64,000 bases of DNA from Phaeobacter cretensis. GTDB lineage: Bacteria; Pseudomonadota; Alphaproteobacteria; Rhodobacterales; Rhodobacteraceae. A model generated the notes under the pieces. It saw only the letters and a program-made list of their open reading frames with translations. It searched no databases and had not been told where the DNA came from. The position numbers were made by a program, and so were the translations under genes. The DNA lies in contig NZ_JBKBEU010000001.1 in NCBI RefSeq assembly GCF_047372505.1, forward strand, positions 3,224,001 to 3,288,000, given 5' to 3'. This document shows positions 25,099 through 34,051 of the stretch, piece after piece; within the stretch, counting starts at the first letter, position 1, and every line of letters begins with the position of its first letter.

Positions 25099-27117
25099 AT
25101 GTCTGACCTCCGCAAGATCAACATTGACGGAACCGAGATTGAGGTGGATGGGGCAATGACCCTGATCCAGGCCTGCGAAGAGGCCGGGGTGGAAATTCCC
25201 CGGTTTTGTTATCATGAGCGCCTATCCATCGCTGGCAACTGCCGCATGTGCCTTGTGGAAGTTGTTGGCGGTCCTCCGAAGCCGGCAGCCTCTTGCGCGA
25301 TGCAGGTGCGGGATTTGCGTCCGGGTCCGGAGGGTCAGGCACCACAGGTCAAGACCAACTCTCCGATGGTCAAAAAGGCCCGCGAAGGGGTGATGGAATT
25401 TCTTCTGATCAACCATCCGCTAGATTGCCCGATCTGCGATCAGGGTGGAGAATGTGATCTGCAAGATCAGGCCATGGCCTATGGTGTCGATTTCTCTCGT
25501 TTCCGCGAAGGCAAACGTGCCGTTGATGATCTGGATCTGGGGCCACTGGTTGGTACCGCGATGACCCGGTGTATTTCCTGCACACGCTGTGTGCGATTTA
25601 CGACCGAGGTCGCCGGTATCACCCAGATGGGCCAAACCGGCCGCGGTGAAGACAGCGAAATCACATCTTATCTAAACGAGACGCTGGATTCCAATCTTCA
25701 GGGGAACATCATCGATCTCTGCCCGGTTGGCGCGCTGACATCGAAGCCATATGCCTTTACCGCACGTCCTTGGGAACTGACTAAGACTGAGACCATTGAT
25801 GTGATGGATGCGCTCGGTGCCAACATTCGTGTCGATACCAAAGGTCGTGAAGTGATGCGGATCCTTCCGCGCAACCATGATGGCGTTAATGAGGAATGGA
25901 TTTCTGACAAGACACGTTTCGTCTGGGATGGGTTGCGGCGTCAGCGTCTTGATCGTCCATATGTCCGTGTTGATGGCAAACTAAAACCTGCCACATGGCC
26001 AGAGGCGCTGGAGGCCGCGGCTACCGCAATTAAGGGTAAGAAGGTAGCAGGTCTGGTTGGAGATCTGGCCTCAGTCGAAGCCGTTTTCGCGCTCAAGCAA
26101 CTGGTCGAAGGGCAGGGCGGGACCGTTGAGTGTCGCACCGATAAGGCACGCTTGCCGATTGGCAATCGCGCGGCCTACGTAGGAACCGGCGCTATCGAGG
26201 ATATCGATAGCGCAAAGGCCATTATGTTGATTGGTGCGGATCCTCGTAACGAGGCACCCGTGTTGAACGCGCGCCTTCGCAAGGCCTGGATCAATGGTGC
26301 CAACATCGGCTTGATCGGGCAACCGGTTGATCTGACTTTTGACTATGCACACCTCGGCACCGACCGTGCCGCCCTTGAGGCGCTGGTTAATGGCGAGACG
26401 GGCGGGGCGATTGGCAAGGATACGTTGATCATCGTCGGGCAGGGCGCCCTGCGCGAGGCAGATGGCCTTGCGGTGCTGGCTCATGCTCAGAAATACGCGA
26501 CGCTGACAGAAAGCAAACTACTGGTCTTGCACACTGCTGCGGGCCGTGTTGGTGCGATGGATGTGAACGCGGTTACCGAAGGTGGCGTTGAAGCGGCCAT
26601 CGATGGTGCTGAGGTGATCTACAACCTGGGCGCTGATGAGGTTGAGATCGACGGTGGTGCCTTTGTTATCTACCAAGGCAGTCACGGCGATCGCGGTGCA
26701 CATCGCGCCGACATCATCCTGCCGGGTGCTGCATACACCGAGGAAAACGGCCTTTTTGTGAATACCGAAGGTCGGCCACAACTTGCGATGCGGGCTAGCT
26801 TTGCACCAGGTGAGGCCAAAGAAAACTGGGCGATCTTACGAGCGTTGAGTGCAGAGCTGGGCGCAAAGCTTGCCTATGACTCGCTGGCGCAGCTGCGTAC
26901 CGCGCTGATCGCCGCCGTTCCGCATCTGGCGCGTATTGACGAGGTGATCGAGAACGAAGGCGAGGCGCTGGAGCTTGAGCGGATGGGCAAGGCTGCTTTC
27001 TTGCCTGCGGTGAAGGATTTCTACCTGACCAACCCAATTGCACGGTCGTCGCAGTTGATGGCGGAGCTGTCGGCTGGTGCAAAAGCGCGCGGCTCTGAGA
27101 AGATCGCGGCGGAGTGA
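25099..27117 (+). CDS. nuoG: NADH-quinone oxidoreductase subunit G
   Basis: Large iron-sulfur subunit of the peripheral arm, 672 residues. The N-terminal ferredoxin-like part binds N1b, N4 and N5: CYHERLSIAGNCRMCLVEV, the His/Cys segment CPICDQGGECDLQD, and CISCTRCVRF with a later DLCPVGALTSK. The molybdopterin-oxidoreductase-like remainder lacks a further Cys cluster motif after residue 220, so the extra N7 cluster of E. coli-type NuoG appears absent. Its TGA overlaps the GTG of the next small gene. Confidence 0.97.
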   Translation: MSDLRKINIDGTEIEVDGAMTLIQACEEAGVEIPRFCYHERLSIAGNCRMCLVEVVGGPPKPAASCAMQVRDLRPGPEGQAPQVKTNSPMVKKAREGVMEFLLINHPLDCPICDQGGECDLQDQAMAYGVDFSRFREGKRAVDDLDLGPLVGTAMTRCISCTRCVRFTTEVAGITQMGQTGRGEDSEITSYLNETLDSNLQGNIIDLCPVGALTSKPYAFTARPWELTKTETIDVMDALGANIRVDTKGREVMRILPRNHDGVNEEWISDKTRFVWDGLRRQRLDRPYVRVDGKLKPATWPEALEAAATAIKGKKVAGLVGDLASVEAVFALKQLVEGQGGTVECRTDKARLPIGNRAAYVGTGAIEDIDSAKAIMLIGADPRNEAPVLNARLRKAWINGANIGLIGQPVDLTFDYAHLGTDRAALEALVNGETGGAIGKDTLIIVGQGALREADGLAVLAHAQKYATLTESKLLVLHTAAGRVGAMDVNAVTEGGVEAAIDGAEVIYNLGADEVEIDGGAFVIYQGSHGDRGAHRADIILPGAAYTEENGLFVNTEGRPQLAMRASFAPGEAKENWAILRALSAELGAKLAYDSLAQLRTALIAAVPHLARIDEVIENEGEALELERMGKAAFLPAVKDFYLTNPIARSSQLMAELSAGAKARGSEKIAAE

Positions 27118-27500
27118 TCCGGGTGGGCATCATATCGCCTCTGCTGCTGGCAGCCTGTGTGCAGGCTCCGCAGGGCTCAGGGACGGCGTTTGACCCCGAC
27201 TACAAAGGCGTCAAAACCAGTCTTCTGGACGGGGATTTGGTGCAGTTCCACGTTGCAATGACCGGCGCACGAAATAGCGCCGATTTGGACAATTACGCTG
27301 AATGCGCAGCGGCGCAATATGCGCTGATCCGCGGTTATGGATTTGCACGTCATGTGCGCACAAAAATGAAACAAGAGGGTGGCGTTCAGACGGCAGATGC
27401 TGTCTACACCATCTCGCCTTCCCTCCCGCGCGGACTGCGCACCATCGACGCCGAAGTCGTGGTCGCGGATTGCGAGGCTAACGGAATACCCACGGTGTGA
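27114..27500 (+). CDS. Putative lipoprotein between nuoG and nuoH
   Basis: A 128-residue protein starting with GTG that overlaps the nuoG stop (GTGA, 27114-27117). It has a short signal segment with lipobox LLLAAC (C15). The mature domain contains VQFHVAMTGARNSADLDNYAECAAAQYALIRGYGFARHV and a closing VVVADCEANGIPTV, with two Cys that could pair. I recognise no enzyme motif. It is the fourth accessory gene in the operon and is probably periplasmic-facing. Confidence 0.78.
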   Translation: MIRVGIISPLLLAACVQAPQGSGTAFDPDYKGVKTSLLDGDLVQFHVAMTGARNSADLDNYAECAAAQYALIRGYGFARHVRTKMKQEGGVQTADAVYTISPSLPRGLRTIDAEVVVADCEANGIPTV

Positions 27501-27506
27501 GGACCT

Positions 27507-28544
27507 ATGGCTGAATTCTTTAACACCCCAGGCGGCATTGCTGTACTGATCCTGGCGCAAGTGCTTGCAGTTGTTGCCTTTGTCATGATTTCGCTTCTTT
27601 TCCTCGTCTACGGGGACCGCAAAATCTGGGCTGCGGTCCAGATGCGTCGAGGCCCCAATGTTGTGGGCGCCTTCGGCCTGTTACAGACGGTCGCGGATGC
27701 ACTCAAATACGTTGTAAAAGAAGTGGTGATCCCGGCGGGTTCTGACCGCACGGTATTCATTCTGGCGCCGCTCACCAGTTTTGTTCTGGCGATGATCGCC
27801 TGGGCGGTGATCCCTCTCAACGACGGTTGGGTTCTGTCGGACATCAATGTCGCTATTCTCTATGTCTTTGCGGTCTCGTCGCTTGAGGTCTACGGCGTGA
27901 TCATGGGCGGATGGGCGTCGAACTCAAAATATCCGTTCCTGGGCAGCTTGCGATCTGCGGCGCAGATGATCTCCTACGAGGTCTCGATCGGTTTGATCAT
28001 TGTCGGTGTCATTATCTCGACGGGATCGATGAACTTTGGCGATATCGTCCGGGCGCAGGACGGAGATCTGGGCCTGCTGAATTGGTACTGGATCCCGCAT
28101 TTCCCGATGGTGTTCCTGTTCTTTATTTCGGCACTGGCGGAAACTAACCGTCCACCCTTTGACTTGCCGGAAGCTGAATCTGAACTTGTTGCGGGCTATC
28201 AGGTTGAATATTCGGCCACACCATTCCTGTTGTTTATGGCGGGTGAATACATCGCCATCTTCCTGATGTGCGCGCTGACATCGCTCCTGTTCTTTGGTGG
28301 TTGGTTGTCCCCGATCCCTGCTTTGCCTGATGGCGTCTTATGGATGATCGCAAAGATGGCGTTCTTCTTCTTCCTCTTTGCAATGGTGAAGGCGATTACC
28401 CCGCGTTACCGCTATGATCAGCTGATGCGTCTGGGTTGGAAAGTCTTCCTGCCGTTCTCACTGGCTTGGGTTGTCTTCGTATCCTTTGCTGCAAAATTTG
28501 ACTGGTTCTGGGGCATCTTTGCCCGTTGGACCGTGGGAGGCTGA
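27507..28544 (+). CDS. nuoH: NADH-quinone oxidoreductase subunit H
   Basis: Membrane subunit that joins the peripheral and membrane arms and helps form the quinone channel. 345 residues with about eight membrane helices. Family motifs are RKIWAAVQMRRGPNVVGAFGLLQ, the acidic-loop ETNRPPFDLPEAESELVAGYQVEYS, and RYDQLMRLGWKVFLP. It starts six bases after the lipoprotein gene and ends three bases before nuoI. Confidence 0.98.
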   Translation: MAEFFNTPGGIAVLILAQVLAVVAFVMISLLFLVYGDRKIWAAVQMRRGPNVVGAFGLLQTVADALKYVVKEVVIPAGSDRTVFILAPLTSFVLAMIAWAVIPLNDGWVLSDINVAILYVFAVSSLEVYGVIMGGWASNSKYPFLGSLRSAAQMISYEVSIGLIIVGVIISTGSMNFGDIVRAQDGDLGLLNWYWIPHFPMVFLFFISALAETNRPPFDLPEAESELVAGYQVEYSATPFLLFMAGEYIAIFLMCALTSLLFFGGWLSPIPALPDGVLWMIAKMAFFFFLFAMVKAITPRYRYDQLMRLGWKVFLPFSLAWVVFVSFAAKFDWFWGIFARWTVGG

Positions 28545-28547
28545 TCA

Positions 28548-29042
28548 ATGGCAAACATCGACTATACCCGAGCCGCCAAGTACTTTCTGCTGCAAGACTT
28601 CTGGGTCGGTTTCAAGCTGGGGCTAAAGTACTTCTTCGCTCCCAAGGCGACATTGAACTATCCGCATGAAAAGGGGCCGTTGTCGCCTCGTTTCCGTGGT
28701 GAGCACGCGTTGCGTCGCTATCCCAACGGGGAAGAACGTTGCATTGCTTGCAAACTCTGCGAAGCGGTCTGCCCGGCGCAGGCGATCACGATCGATGCGG
28801 AACCCCGCGAAGATGGTAGCCGTCGCACCACGCGCTACGACATTGATATGACCAAATGCATCTACTGTGGGTTCTGTCAGGAAGCCTGCCCGGTAGATGC
28901 CATCGTTGAAGGCCCGAACTTTGAGTTCGCTACCGAAACCCGCGAGGAGCTGTTCTATGACAAAGACAAGCTGCTCTCCAACGGTGAACGCTGGGAAGCT
29001 GAGATTGCGCGCAACCTTGAAATGGATGCGCCTTACCGATGA
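28548..29042 (+). CDS. nuoI: NADH-quinone oxidoreductase subunit I
   Basis: Ferredoxin-type subunit carrying N6a and N6b. 164 residues with two 8-Fe-ferredoxin motifs: CIACKLCEAVCP and CIYCGFCQEACP. The N-terminal amphipathic segment (AAKYFLLQDFWVGFKLGLKYFF) anchors it against the membrane arm. The stop overlaps the next gene by four bases. Confidence 0.98.
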   Translation: MANIDYTRAAKYFLLQDFWVGFKLGLKYFFAPKATLNYPHEKGPLSPRFRGEHALRRYPNGEERCIACKLCEAVCPAQAITIDAEPREDGSRRTTRYDIDMTKCIYCGFCQEACPVDAIVEGPNFEFATETREELFYDKDKLLSNGERWEAEIARNLEMDAPYR

Positions 29043-29458
29043 GCGAAGCCAAAAACCCTTTTGAAGCCATGATGGCACAGGCTCAGGACATGGCCAAAGC
29101 CCTGAACCCCGCGTTGGAGAATTTTTCTCCGACCGGTGCGTTCAAGGATTTTGAAGCGCTGTGGCCGACCATGCCGAAGGATGTCATGGAGATGATGTTC
29201 GGCAATACTGTCAATAAGGGCGGGCTGGATGCCAAAACCCGTCTTCTCTTGACGCTGGCGGGGCTGACAATGCAGGGGGCACAGGCGGATTCAGCCGTGC
29301 GCCAGACCGTGCGCCACGCTCTCGAAGCGGGTGCAAAGAAACAAGAGATCGTTGAAACGATCGGACAGATGTCGGTATTTGCCGGCATCCCGGCCATGAC
29401 CCGCGCGCTGGAGCTGGCGCAAGGGGTTCTGGACACCAAAGGGGACGATGAAACATGA
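29039..29458 (+). CDS. Carboxymuconolactone-decarboxylase-like (AhpD fold) protein without catalytic cysteines
   Basis: A 139-residue protein whose C-terminal 85 residues (GGLDAKTRLLLTLAGLTMQG, VRHALEAGAKKQEIVETIGQM) match the CMD/AhpD helical fold. The protein has no Cys at all, so the CxxC of AhpD-type peroxidases is missing. Start and stop both overlap neighbours in ATGA fashion (nuoI and nuoJ), the tightest coupling of any accessory gene here. A structural or assembly role for complex I is a guess from context. Confidence 0.82.
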   Translation: MSEAKNPFEAMMAQAQDMAKALNPALENFSPTGAFKDFEALWPTMPKDVMEMMFGNTVNKGGLDAKTRLLLTLAGLTMQGAQADSAVRQTVRHALEAGAKKQEIVETIGQMSVFAGIPAMTRALELAQGVLDTKGDDET

Positions 29459-30057
29459 GCGTTTTTGCCTTTTACCTCTTTGCCATCAGCGCCATCACCG
29501 GCGGGCTGTTCACGGTGATTAGCCGTCAGCCGGTGCACTCGGTCCTGTGGCTGATCTTGTCGTTCATTTCGTCGGCGGGCTTGTTTGTTCTGCTCGGGGC
29601 GGAATTCGTCGCTATGTTGCTGGTCATTGTCTATGTCGGCGCTGTCGCTGTGTTGTTCCTCTTTGTGGTGATGATGCTGGATGTGGACTTTGCCGAGTTG
29701 AAGGCTGAGATGGCGCGCTATATGCCGCTGGCTTTGCTTATCGGTCTTGTTATCCTAATGCAGTTCGTCATGGCCTACGGTGCTTGGGAAACTGCTCCGG
29801 CGGCAGCTACGCAGCTGGCACAGCCGATCCCGACCGACCAACATAACACCGAGGCACTTGGCCTCATCATTTATGATCAATACTTCCTTCTGTTCCAACT
29901 CTCGGCACTGATCCTTCTGGTTGCAATGATCGGCGCGATCGTGCTGACACTGCGCCATCGTACGGATGTGAAACGTCAGGACGTCGTCGCCCAGATGATG
30001 CGCGACCCGGCAAAGGCCATGGAACTCAAGGATGTGAAACCGGGGCAGGGGCTTTGA
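29455..30057 (+). CDS. nuoJ: NADH-quinone oxidoreductase subunit J
   Basis: Membrane subunit ND6, 200 residues and about five helices. The conserved segment GAEFVAMLLVIVYVGAVAVLFLFVVMML includes the pi-bulge helix important for coupling. ATG overlaps the CMD-like gene stop. It is followed by nuoK after four bases. Confidence 0.97.
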   Translation: MSVFAFYLFAISAITGGLFTVISRQPVHSVLWLILSFISSAGLFVLLGAEFVAMLLVIVYVGAVAVLFLFVVMMLDVDFAELKAEMARYMPLALLIGLVILMQFVMAYGAWETAPAAATQLAQPIPTDQHNTEALGLIIYDQYFLLFQLSALILLVAMIGAIVLTLRHRTDVKRQDVVAQMMRDPAKAMELKDVKPGQGL

Positions 30058-30061
30058 GACG

Positions 30062-30367
30062 ATGATCACACTCGAGCATTATCTAACCGTCGCGGCGACA
30101 TTGTTCGTCATCGGCATCTTCGGGCTCTTCCTGAACCGTAAGAACGTTATTATCCTGCTAATGAGCATCGAATTGATGCTTCTGGCAGTGAATATAAACC
30201 TTGTGGCATTCTCCAGCTTTCTTGGGGATCTGGTTGGACAGGTCTTTACGCTGTTCGTACTGACCGTGGCCGCCGCTGAGGCTGCCATCGGCCTTGCGAT
30301 CCTGGTTTGCTTCTTCCGTAACCGCGGCACGATCGCCGTGGAAGACATCAACGTGATGAAGGGCTAA
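30062..30367 (+). CDS. nuoK: NADH-quinone oxidoreductase subunit K
   Basis: Membrane subunit ND4L, 101 residues with three helices. It keeps the membrane Glu residues in SIELMLLAVNINLV and TVAAAEAAIGLAILVCFFRNRG that belong to the proton path. Normal length; no oddity. Confidence 0.98.
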   Translation: MITLEHYLTVAATLFVIGIFGLFLNRKNVIILLMSIELMLLAVNINLVAFSSFLGDLVGQVFTLFVLTVAAAEAAIGLAILVCFFRNRGTIAVEDINVMKG

Positions 30368-30373
30368 AGCGTC

Positions 30374-32491
30374 ATGGAAACCATCCTTCTCTTTGCCCCT
30401 CTGGTCGGGGCCATCATCTGTGGCTTTGGCTGGAAGTTCATCGGCGAGACCGCAGCTACCTGGACGGCTACAGGGCTTTTGTTCCTGTCAGCACTTTTAT
30501 CCTGGATCGTCTTCCTCAGCTTTGACGGGGTGACCCAGTCAATCGAGATCATGCGCTGGATTGAAAGCGGATCCTTGTCGACAGCCTGGACGATCCGCCT
30601 GGATCGGATGACCGCGATCATGCTGATCGTTGTGACCACAGTATCCTCGCTGGTGCATCTCTATTCCTTTGGCTACATGGCGCATGATCCGCAGTGGAAA
30701 GACGGCGAGAGCTACAAGCCCCGCTTCTTTGCCTATCTGTCGTTCTTTACCTTTGCCATGCTGATGCTGGTGACGTCCGATAACCTGGTTCAGATGTTCT
30801 TTGGCTGGGAAGGAGTTGGCGTCGCCTCATATCTTTTGATCGGGTTCTACTACCGCAAACCTTCGGCCAACGCGGCTGCGATGAAAGCCTTCATTGTCAA
30901 CCGTGTCGGGGACTTCGGCTTTGCGCTGGGTATCTTTGCACTGTTCTTCCTGACTGACAGCGTCAACTTCGATGACATCTTTGCCGCCGTACCGCAGTTG
31001 GCCGAAACACAGCTGACCTTCCTGTGGTCTGAGTGGAACGCGGCGAATTTGATCGCTGTTTTGTTGTTCATCGGTGCTATGGGCAAATCGGCTCAGTTGG
31101 TACTGCACACTTGGCTACCGGATGCGATGGAAGGTCCGACGCCTGTGTCGGCGCTTATCCACGCGGCAACCATGGTGACCGCGGGTGTATTTCTCGTCTG
31201 CCGCATGTCGCCACTGATGGAATTCGCGCCAGAGGCGACAACCTTTATCACTGTGCTTGGTGCCACCACCGCGTTCTTTGCAGCCACAGTGGGTCTGGTT
31301 CAAACCGACATCAAACGTGTGATTGCTTATTCAACCTGTTCGCAGCTCGGCTATATGTTCGTCGCCGCAGGGGTTGGCATGTACTCCGCTGCGATGTTCC
31401 ACCTGTTTACGCACGCTTTCTTTAAGGCGATGCTGTTCCTCGGTGCCGGGTCGGTTATTCATGCTATGCACCATGAGCAGGACATGACGAACTACGGCGG
31501 TCTGCGTAAGAAAATACCCTATACCTTTGCTGCGATGATGATCGGTACACTGGCCATCACCGGTGTTGGTATTCCGCTTACTCACATCGGCTTTGCGGGC
31601 TTCCTGTCCAAGGATGCGATCATCGAAAGCGCCTATGCGGGTGGGTCCTCCTATGGCTTCTGGTTGCTGGTGGTCGCAGCAGCGATGACATCCTTCTATA
31701 GCTGGCGCTTGATTTTCCTGACCTTCTACGGAAAGCCACGTGGCGACAAGCACACCCATGATCACGCACATGAAAGCCCGATGGTCATGCTGATCCCGCT
31801 CGGCGTTCTGGCGCTGGGTGCGGTCTTTTCAGGTATGCTGTGGTACAATAGCTTTTTCGGTCACACCGACAAGGTCGGCAAATTCTATGGCATCCCAGTC
31901 GCAGAGGCTTCGGCAACTGCTCATGGCGAAGAAGCTGATGCGGGTCATGGTAGCGACGAAAGCCATGGCGAAACATCGGATGCGTCTCACGGTGATGCGG
32001 ACCATGGTGAACACCACTATGTCTTTGCAGGTAAGCCGGGCGAAGGGGCTTTGTATTTTGGTCCCGAAAATACGGTATTGGACGATGCACATGCCGCTCC
32101 GAAATGGGTGAAAGTATCGCCATTCATTGCCATGCTGCTTGGTCTTGGGCTTGCTATCCTATTCTATATCGTAAACCCGAGCCTGCCGGGCCGTTTGGCA
32201 AAGTCGCAGCAGCCTCTGTATTTGTTCCTCAAGAACAAATGGTACTTTGATGAGCTCTATGACTTTGTCTTTGTCAAACCGACCATGATGATCGGCCGCT
32301 TCCTCTGGAAGCGCGGTGACGGCAAGACCATTGACGGCGCTTTGAATGGTATCGCCATGGGCATCATTCCTTTCTTCACCCGCCTCGCCGGTCGCGCACA
32401 GTCGGGTTACATCTTCACTTATGCCTTCTGGATGGTGCTGGGCATCGCTGCCTTGGTTACCTGGATGTCGATCGGCGGAGGAGCGCACTGA
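30374..32491 (+). CDS. nuoL: NADH-quinone oxidoreductase subunit L
   Basis: Distal antiporter-like proton pump subunit ND5, 705 residues. Core motifs include GWEGVGVASYLLIGFYYRKPSA, MGKSAQLVLHTWLPDAMEGPTPVSALIHAATMVTAG and HAFFKAMLFLGAGSVIHA. About residues 515-550 form a His/Asp/Glu-rich hydrophilic insert (seven His) after the helix around 480-500; it is flanked by membrane helices, and a short HTHDHAHE run occurs just before at about 459-466. The C-terminus carries the long lateral helix region. The stop overlaps nuoM by one base. Confidence 0.97.
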   Translation: METILLFAPLVGAIICGFGWKFIGETAATWTATGLLFLSALLSWIVFLSFDGVTQSIEIMRWIESGSLSTAWTIRLDRMTAIMLIVVTTVSSLVHLYSFGYMAHDPQWKDGESYKPRFFAYLSFFTFAMLMLVTSDNLVQMFFGWEGVGVASYLLIGFYYRKPSANAAAMKAFIVNRVGDFGFALGIFALFFLTDSVNFDDIFAAVPQLAETQLTFLWSEWNAANLIAVLLFIGAMGKSAQLVLHTWLPDAMEGPTPVSALIHAATMVTAGVFLVCRMSPLMEFAPEATTFITVLGATTAFFAATVGLVQTDIKRVIAYSTCSQLGYMFVAAGVGMYSAAMFHLFTHAFFKAMLFLGAGSVIHAMHHEQDMTNYGGLRKKIPYTFAAMMIGTLAITGVGIPLTHIGFAGFLSKDAIIESAYAGGSSYGFWLLVVAAAMTSFYSWRLIFLTFYGKPRGDKHTHDHAHESPMVMLIPLGVLALGAVFSGMLWYNSFFGHTDKVGKFYGIPVAEASATAHGEEADAGHGSDESHGETSDASHGDADHGEHHYVFAGKPGEGALYFGPENTVLDDAHAAPKWVKVSPFIAMLLGLGLAILFYIVNPSLPGRLAKSQQPLYLFLKNKWYFDELYDFVFVKPTMMIGRFLWKRGDGKTIDGALNGIAMGIIPFFTRLAGRAQSGYIFTYAFWMVLGIAALVTWMSIGGGAH

Positions 32492-34038
32492 TGGACAATC
32501 TCCTTTCTATTGTCACCTTTATCCCGGCGCTCGCGGCGGCTATTCTGGCCCTGTTCCTGCGCGGCGAGGATGAGGCGGCGCAACGCAACGCCAAGTCTGT
32601 TGCGCTCTTTGCTACCACGGTCACCTTTTTGGTCAGCCTTGGCATCTACTTTCAGTTCGACCCCTCCAACACAAGCTTTCAGTTCGTAGAAGAAGCTGAG
32701 TGGATTTTTGGCCTGAAGTACAAAATGGGCGTCGACGGCATTTCGGTGCTGTTCGTGATGCTCACCACATTTGTAATGCCGCTGACCATTCTGGCCAGCT
32801 GGGGTGTCAGCACGCGCGTTAAGGAATACATGATCGCGTTCCTGCTGCTCGAAACGCTGATGCTTGGCGTATTCATGGCGCTTGATCTTGTCCTGTTCTA
32901 CCTGTTCTTTGAAGCGGGTCTGATACCGATGTTCCTGATTATTGGTATCTGGGGCGGCAAGGAACGCATCTACGCATCGTTCAAATTCTTCCTCTATACC
33001 TTCTTCGGATCGGTTCTGATGCTGGTGGCGATGGTGGCGATGTATACGGATGCAGGCACCACCGACATCGCACAGCTGCTGACGCATAGCTTCTCAGCCT
33101 CCGGTTTCGAGCTGATGGGCATACAGGTCGTCGGCGGAATGCAGACGCTGTTGTTCCTGGCGTTCTTTGCATCGTTTGCAGTGAAAATGCCGATGTGGCC
33201 GGTTCACACCTGGCTTCCGGATGCCCACGTGCAAGCGCCGACCGCCGGGTCCGTCGTACTAGCTGCGATCCTGCTGAAAATGGGTGGCTATGGTTTCCTG
33301 CGCTTCTCTCTGCCGATGTTCCCTGTTGGCGCTGATGTGATGACCGATCTGATCCTATGGATGTCGGCCATTGCGGTGGTCTATACCTCGCTTGTCGCAC
33401 TGGTTCAGTCAGACATGAAAAAGCTGATCGCCTACTCTTCTGTTGCGCACATGGGCTTTGTAACCATGGGTATCTTCGCAGCGAACCAACAGGGTATCGA
33501 TGGCGCGATCTTCCAGATGCTGAGCCATGGCTTCATCTCAGCGGCGCTGTTCCTGTGCGTTGGTGTGATCTACGACCGGATGCACACGCGCGACATCGAT
33601 GCCTATGGCGGACTAGTGGTTCGCATGCCCGCCTATGCGCTGGTGTTCATGTTCTTCACTATGGGCAACGTCGGCTTGCCGGGGACGTCTGGCTTCGTTG
33701 GCGAATTTCTGACCCTGATGGGCACCTTCCAGAAAAATACATGGGTGGCTGCCGTTGCGGCAACTGGCGTTATCTTCTCGGCGGGTTATGCGCTTTGGCT
33801 CTATCGTCGAGTGGCCTTTGGCGACCTGATCAAGGGCAGCCTCAAAACCATCAAGGACATGACCGCGCGCGAACGCTTCATCTTTGCGCCGCTGGTAGTG
33901 ATGACCATCCTTCTGGGTGTCTACCCGGCGCTTGTCACCGATATCATCAGCCCGTCGACCGAGGCGCTGATTGCAAACTTCAACCAATCTCTGGCCGCTG
34001 CGGACCTGTCCCCAGCGACCCAGATGGCTTCGCACTAA
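32491..34038 (+). CDS. nuoM: NADH-quinone oxidoreductase subunit M
   Basis: Antiporter-like proton pump subunit ND4, 515 residues with about 14 helices. Motifs seen are FFEAGLIPMFLIIGIWGG with the key Glu, FAVKMPMWPVHTWLPDAHVQAPTAGSVVLA with the channel Lys, and LIAYSSVAHMGFVTMG. Normal length and no break. Confidence 0.98.
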   Translation: MDNLLSIVTFIPALAAAILALFLRGEDEAAQRNAKSVALFATTVTFLVSLGIYFQFDPSNTSFQFVEEAEWIFGLKYKMGVDGISVLFVMLTTFVMPLTILASWGVSTRVKEYMIAFLLLETLMLGVFMALDLVLFYLFFEAGLIPMFLIIGIWGGKERIYASFKFFLYTFFGSVLMLVAMVAMYTDAGTTDIAQLLTHSFSASGFELMGIQVVGGMQTLLFLAFFASFAVKMPMWPVHTWLPDAHVQAPTAGSVVLAAILLKMGGYGFLRFSLPMFPVGADVMTDLILWMSAIAVVYTSLVALVQSDMKKLIAYSSVAHMGFVTMGIFAANQQGIDGAIFQMLSHGFISAALFLCVGVIYDRMHTRDIDAYGGLVVRMPAYALVFMFFTMGNVGLPGTSGFVGEFLTLMGTFQKNTWVAAVAATGVIFSAGYALWLYRRVAFGDLIKGSLKTIKDMTARERFIFAPLVVMTILLGVYPALVTDIISPSTEALIANFNQSLAAADLSPATQMASH

Positions 34039-34051
34039 GGGGGCGTGGGCG

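Noticed and set aside
32419..33087. 222-residue minus-strand frame across the nuoL/nuoM junction
   Set aside because: Charged low-complexity shadow of two certain membrane protein genes.
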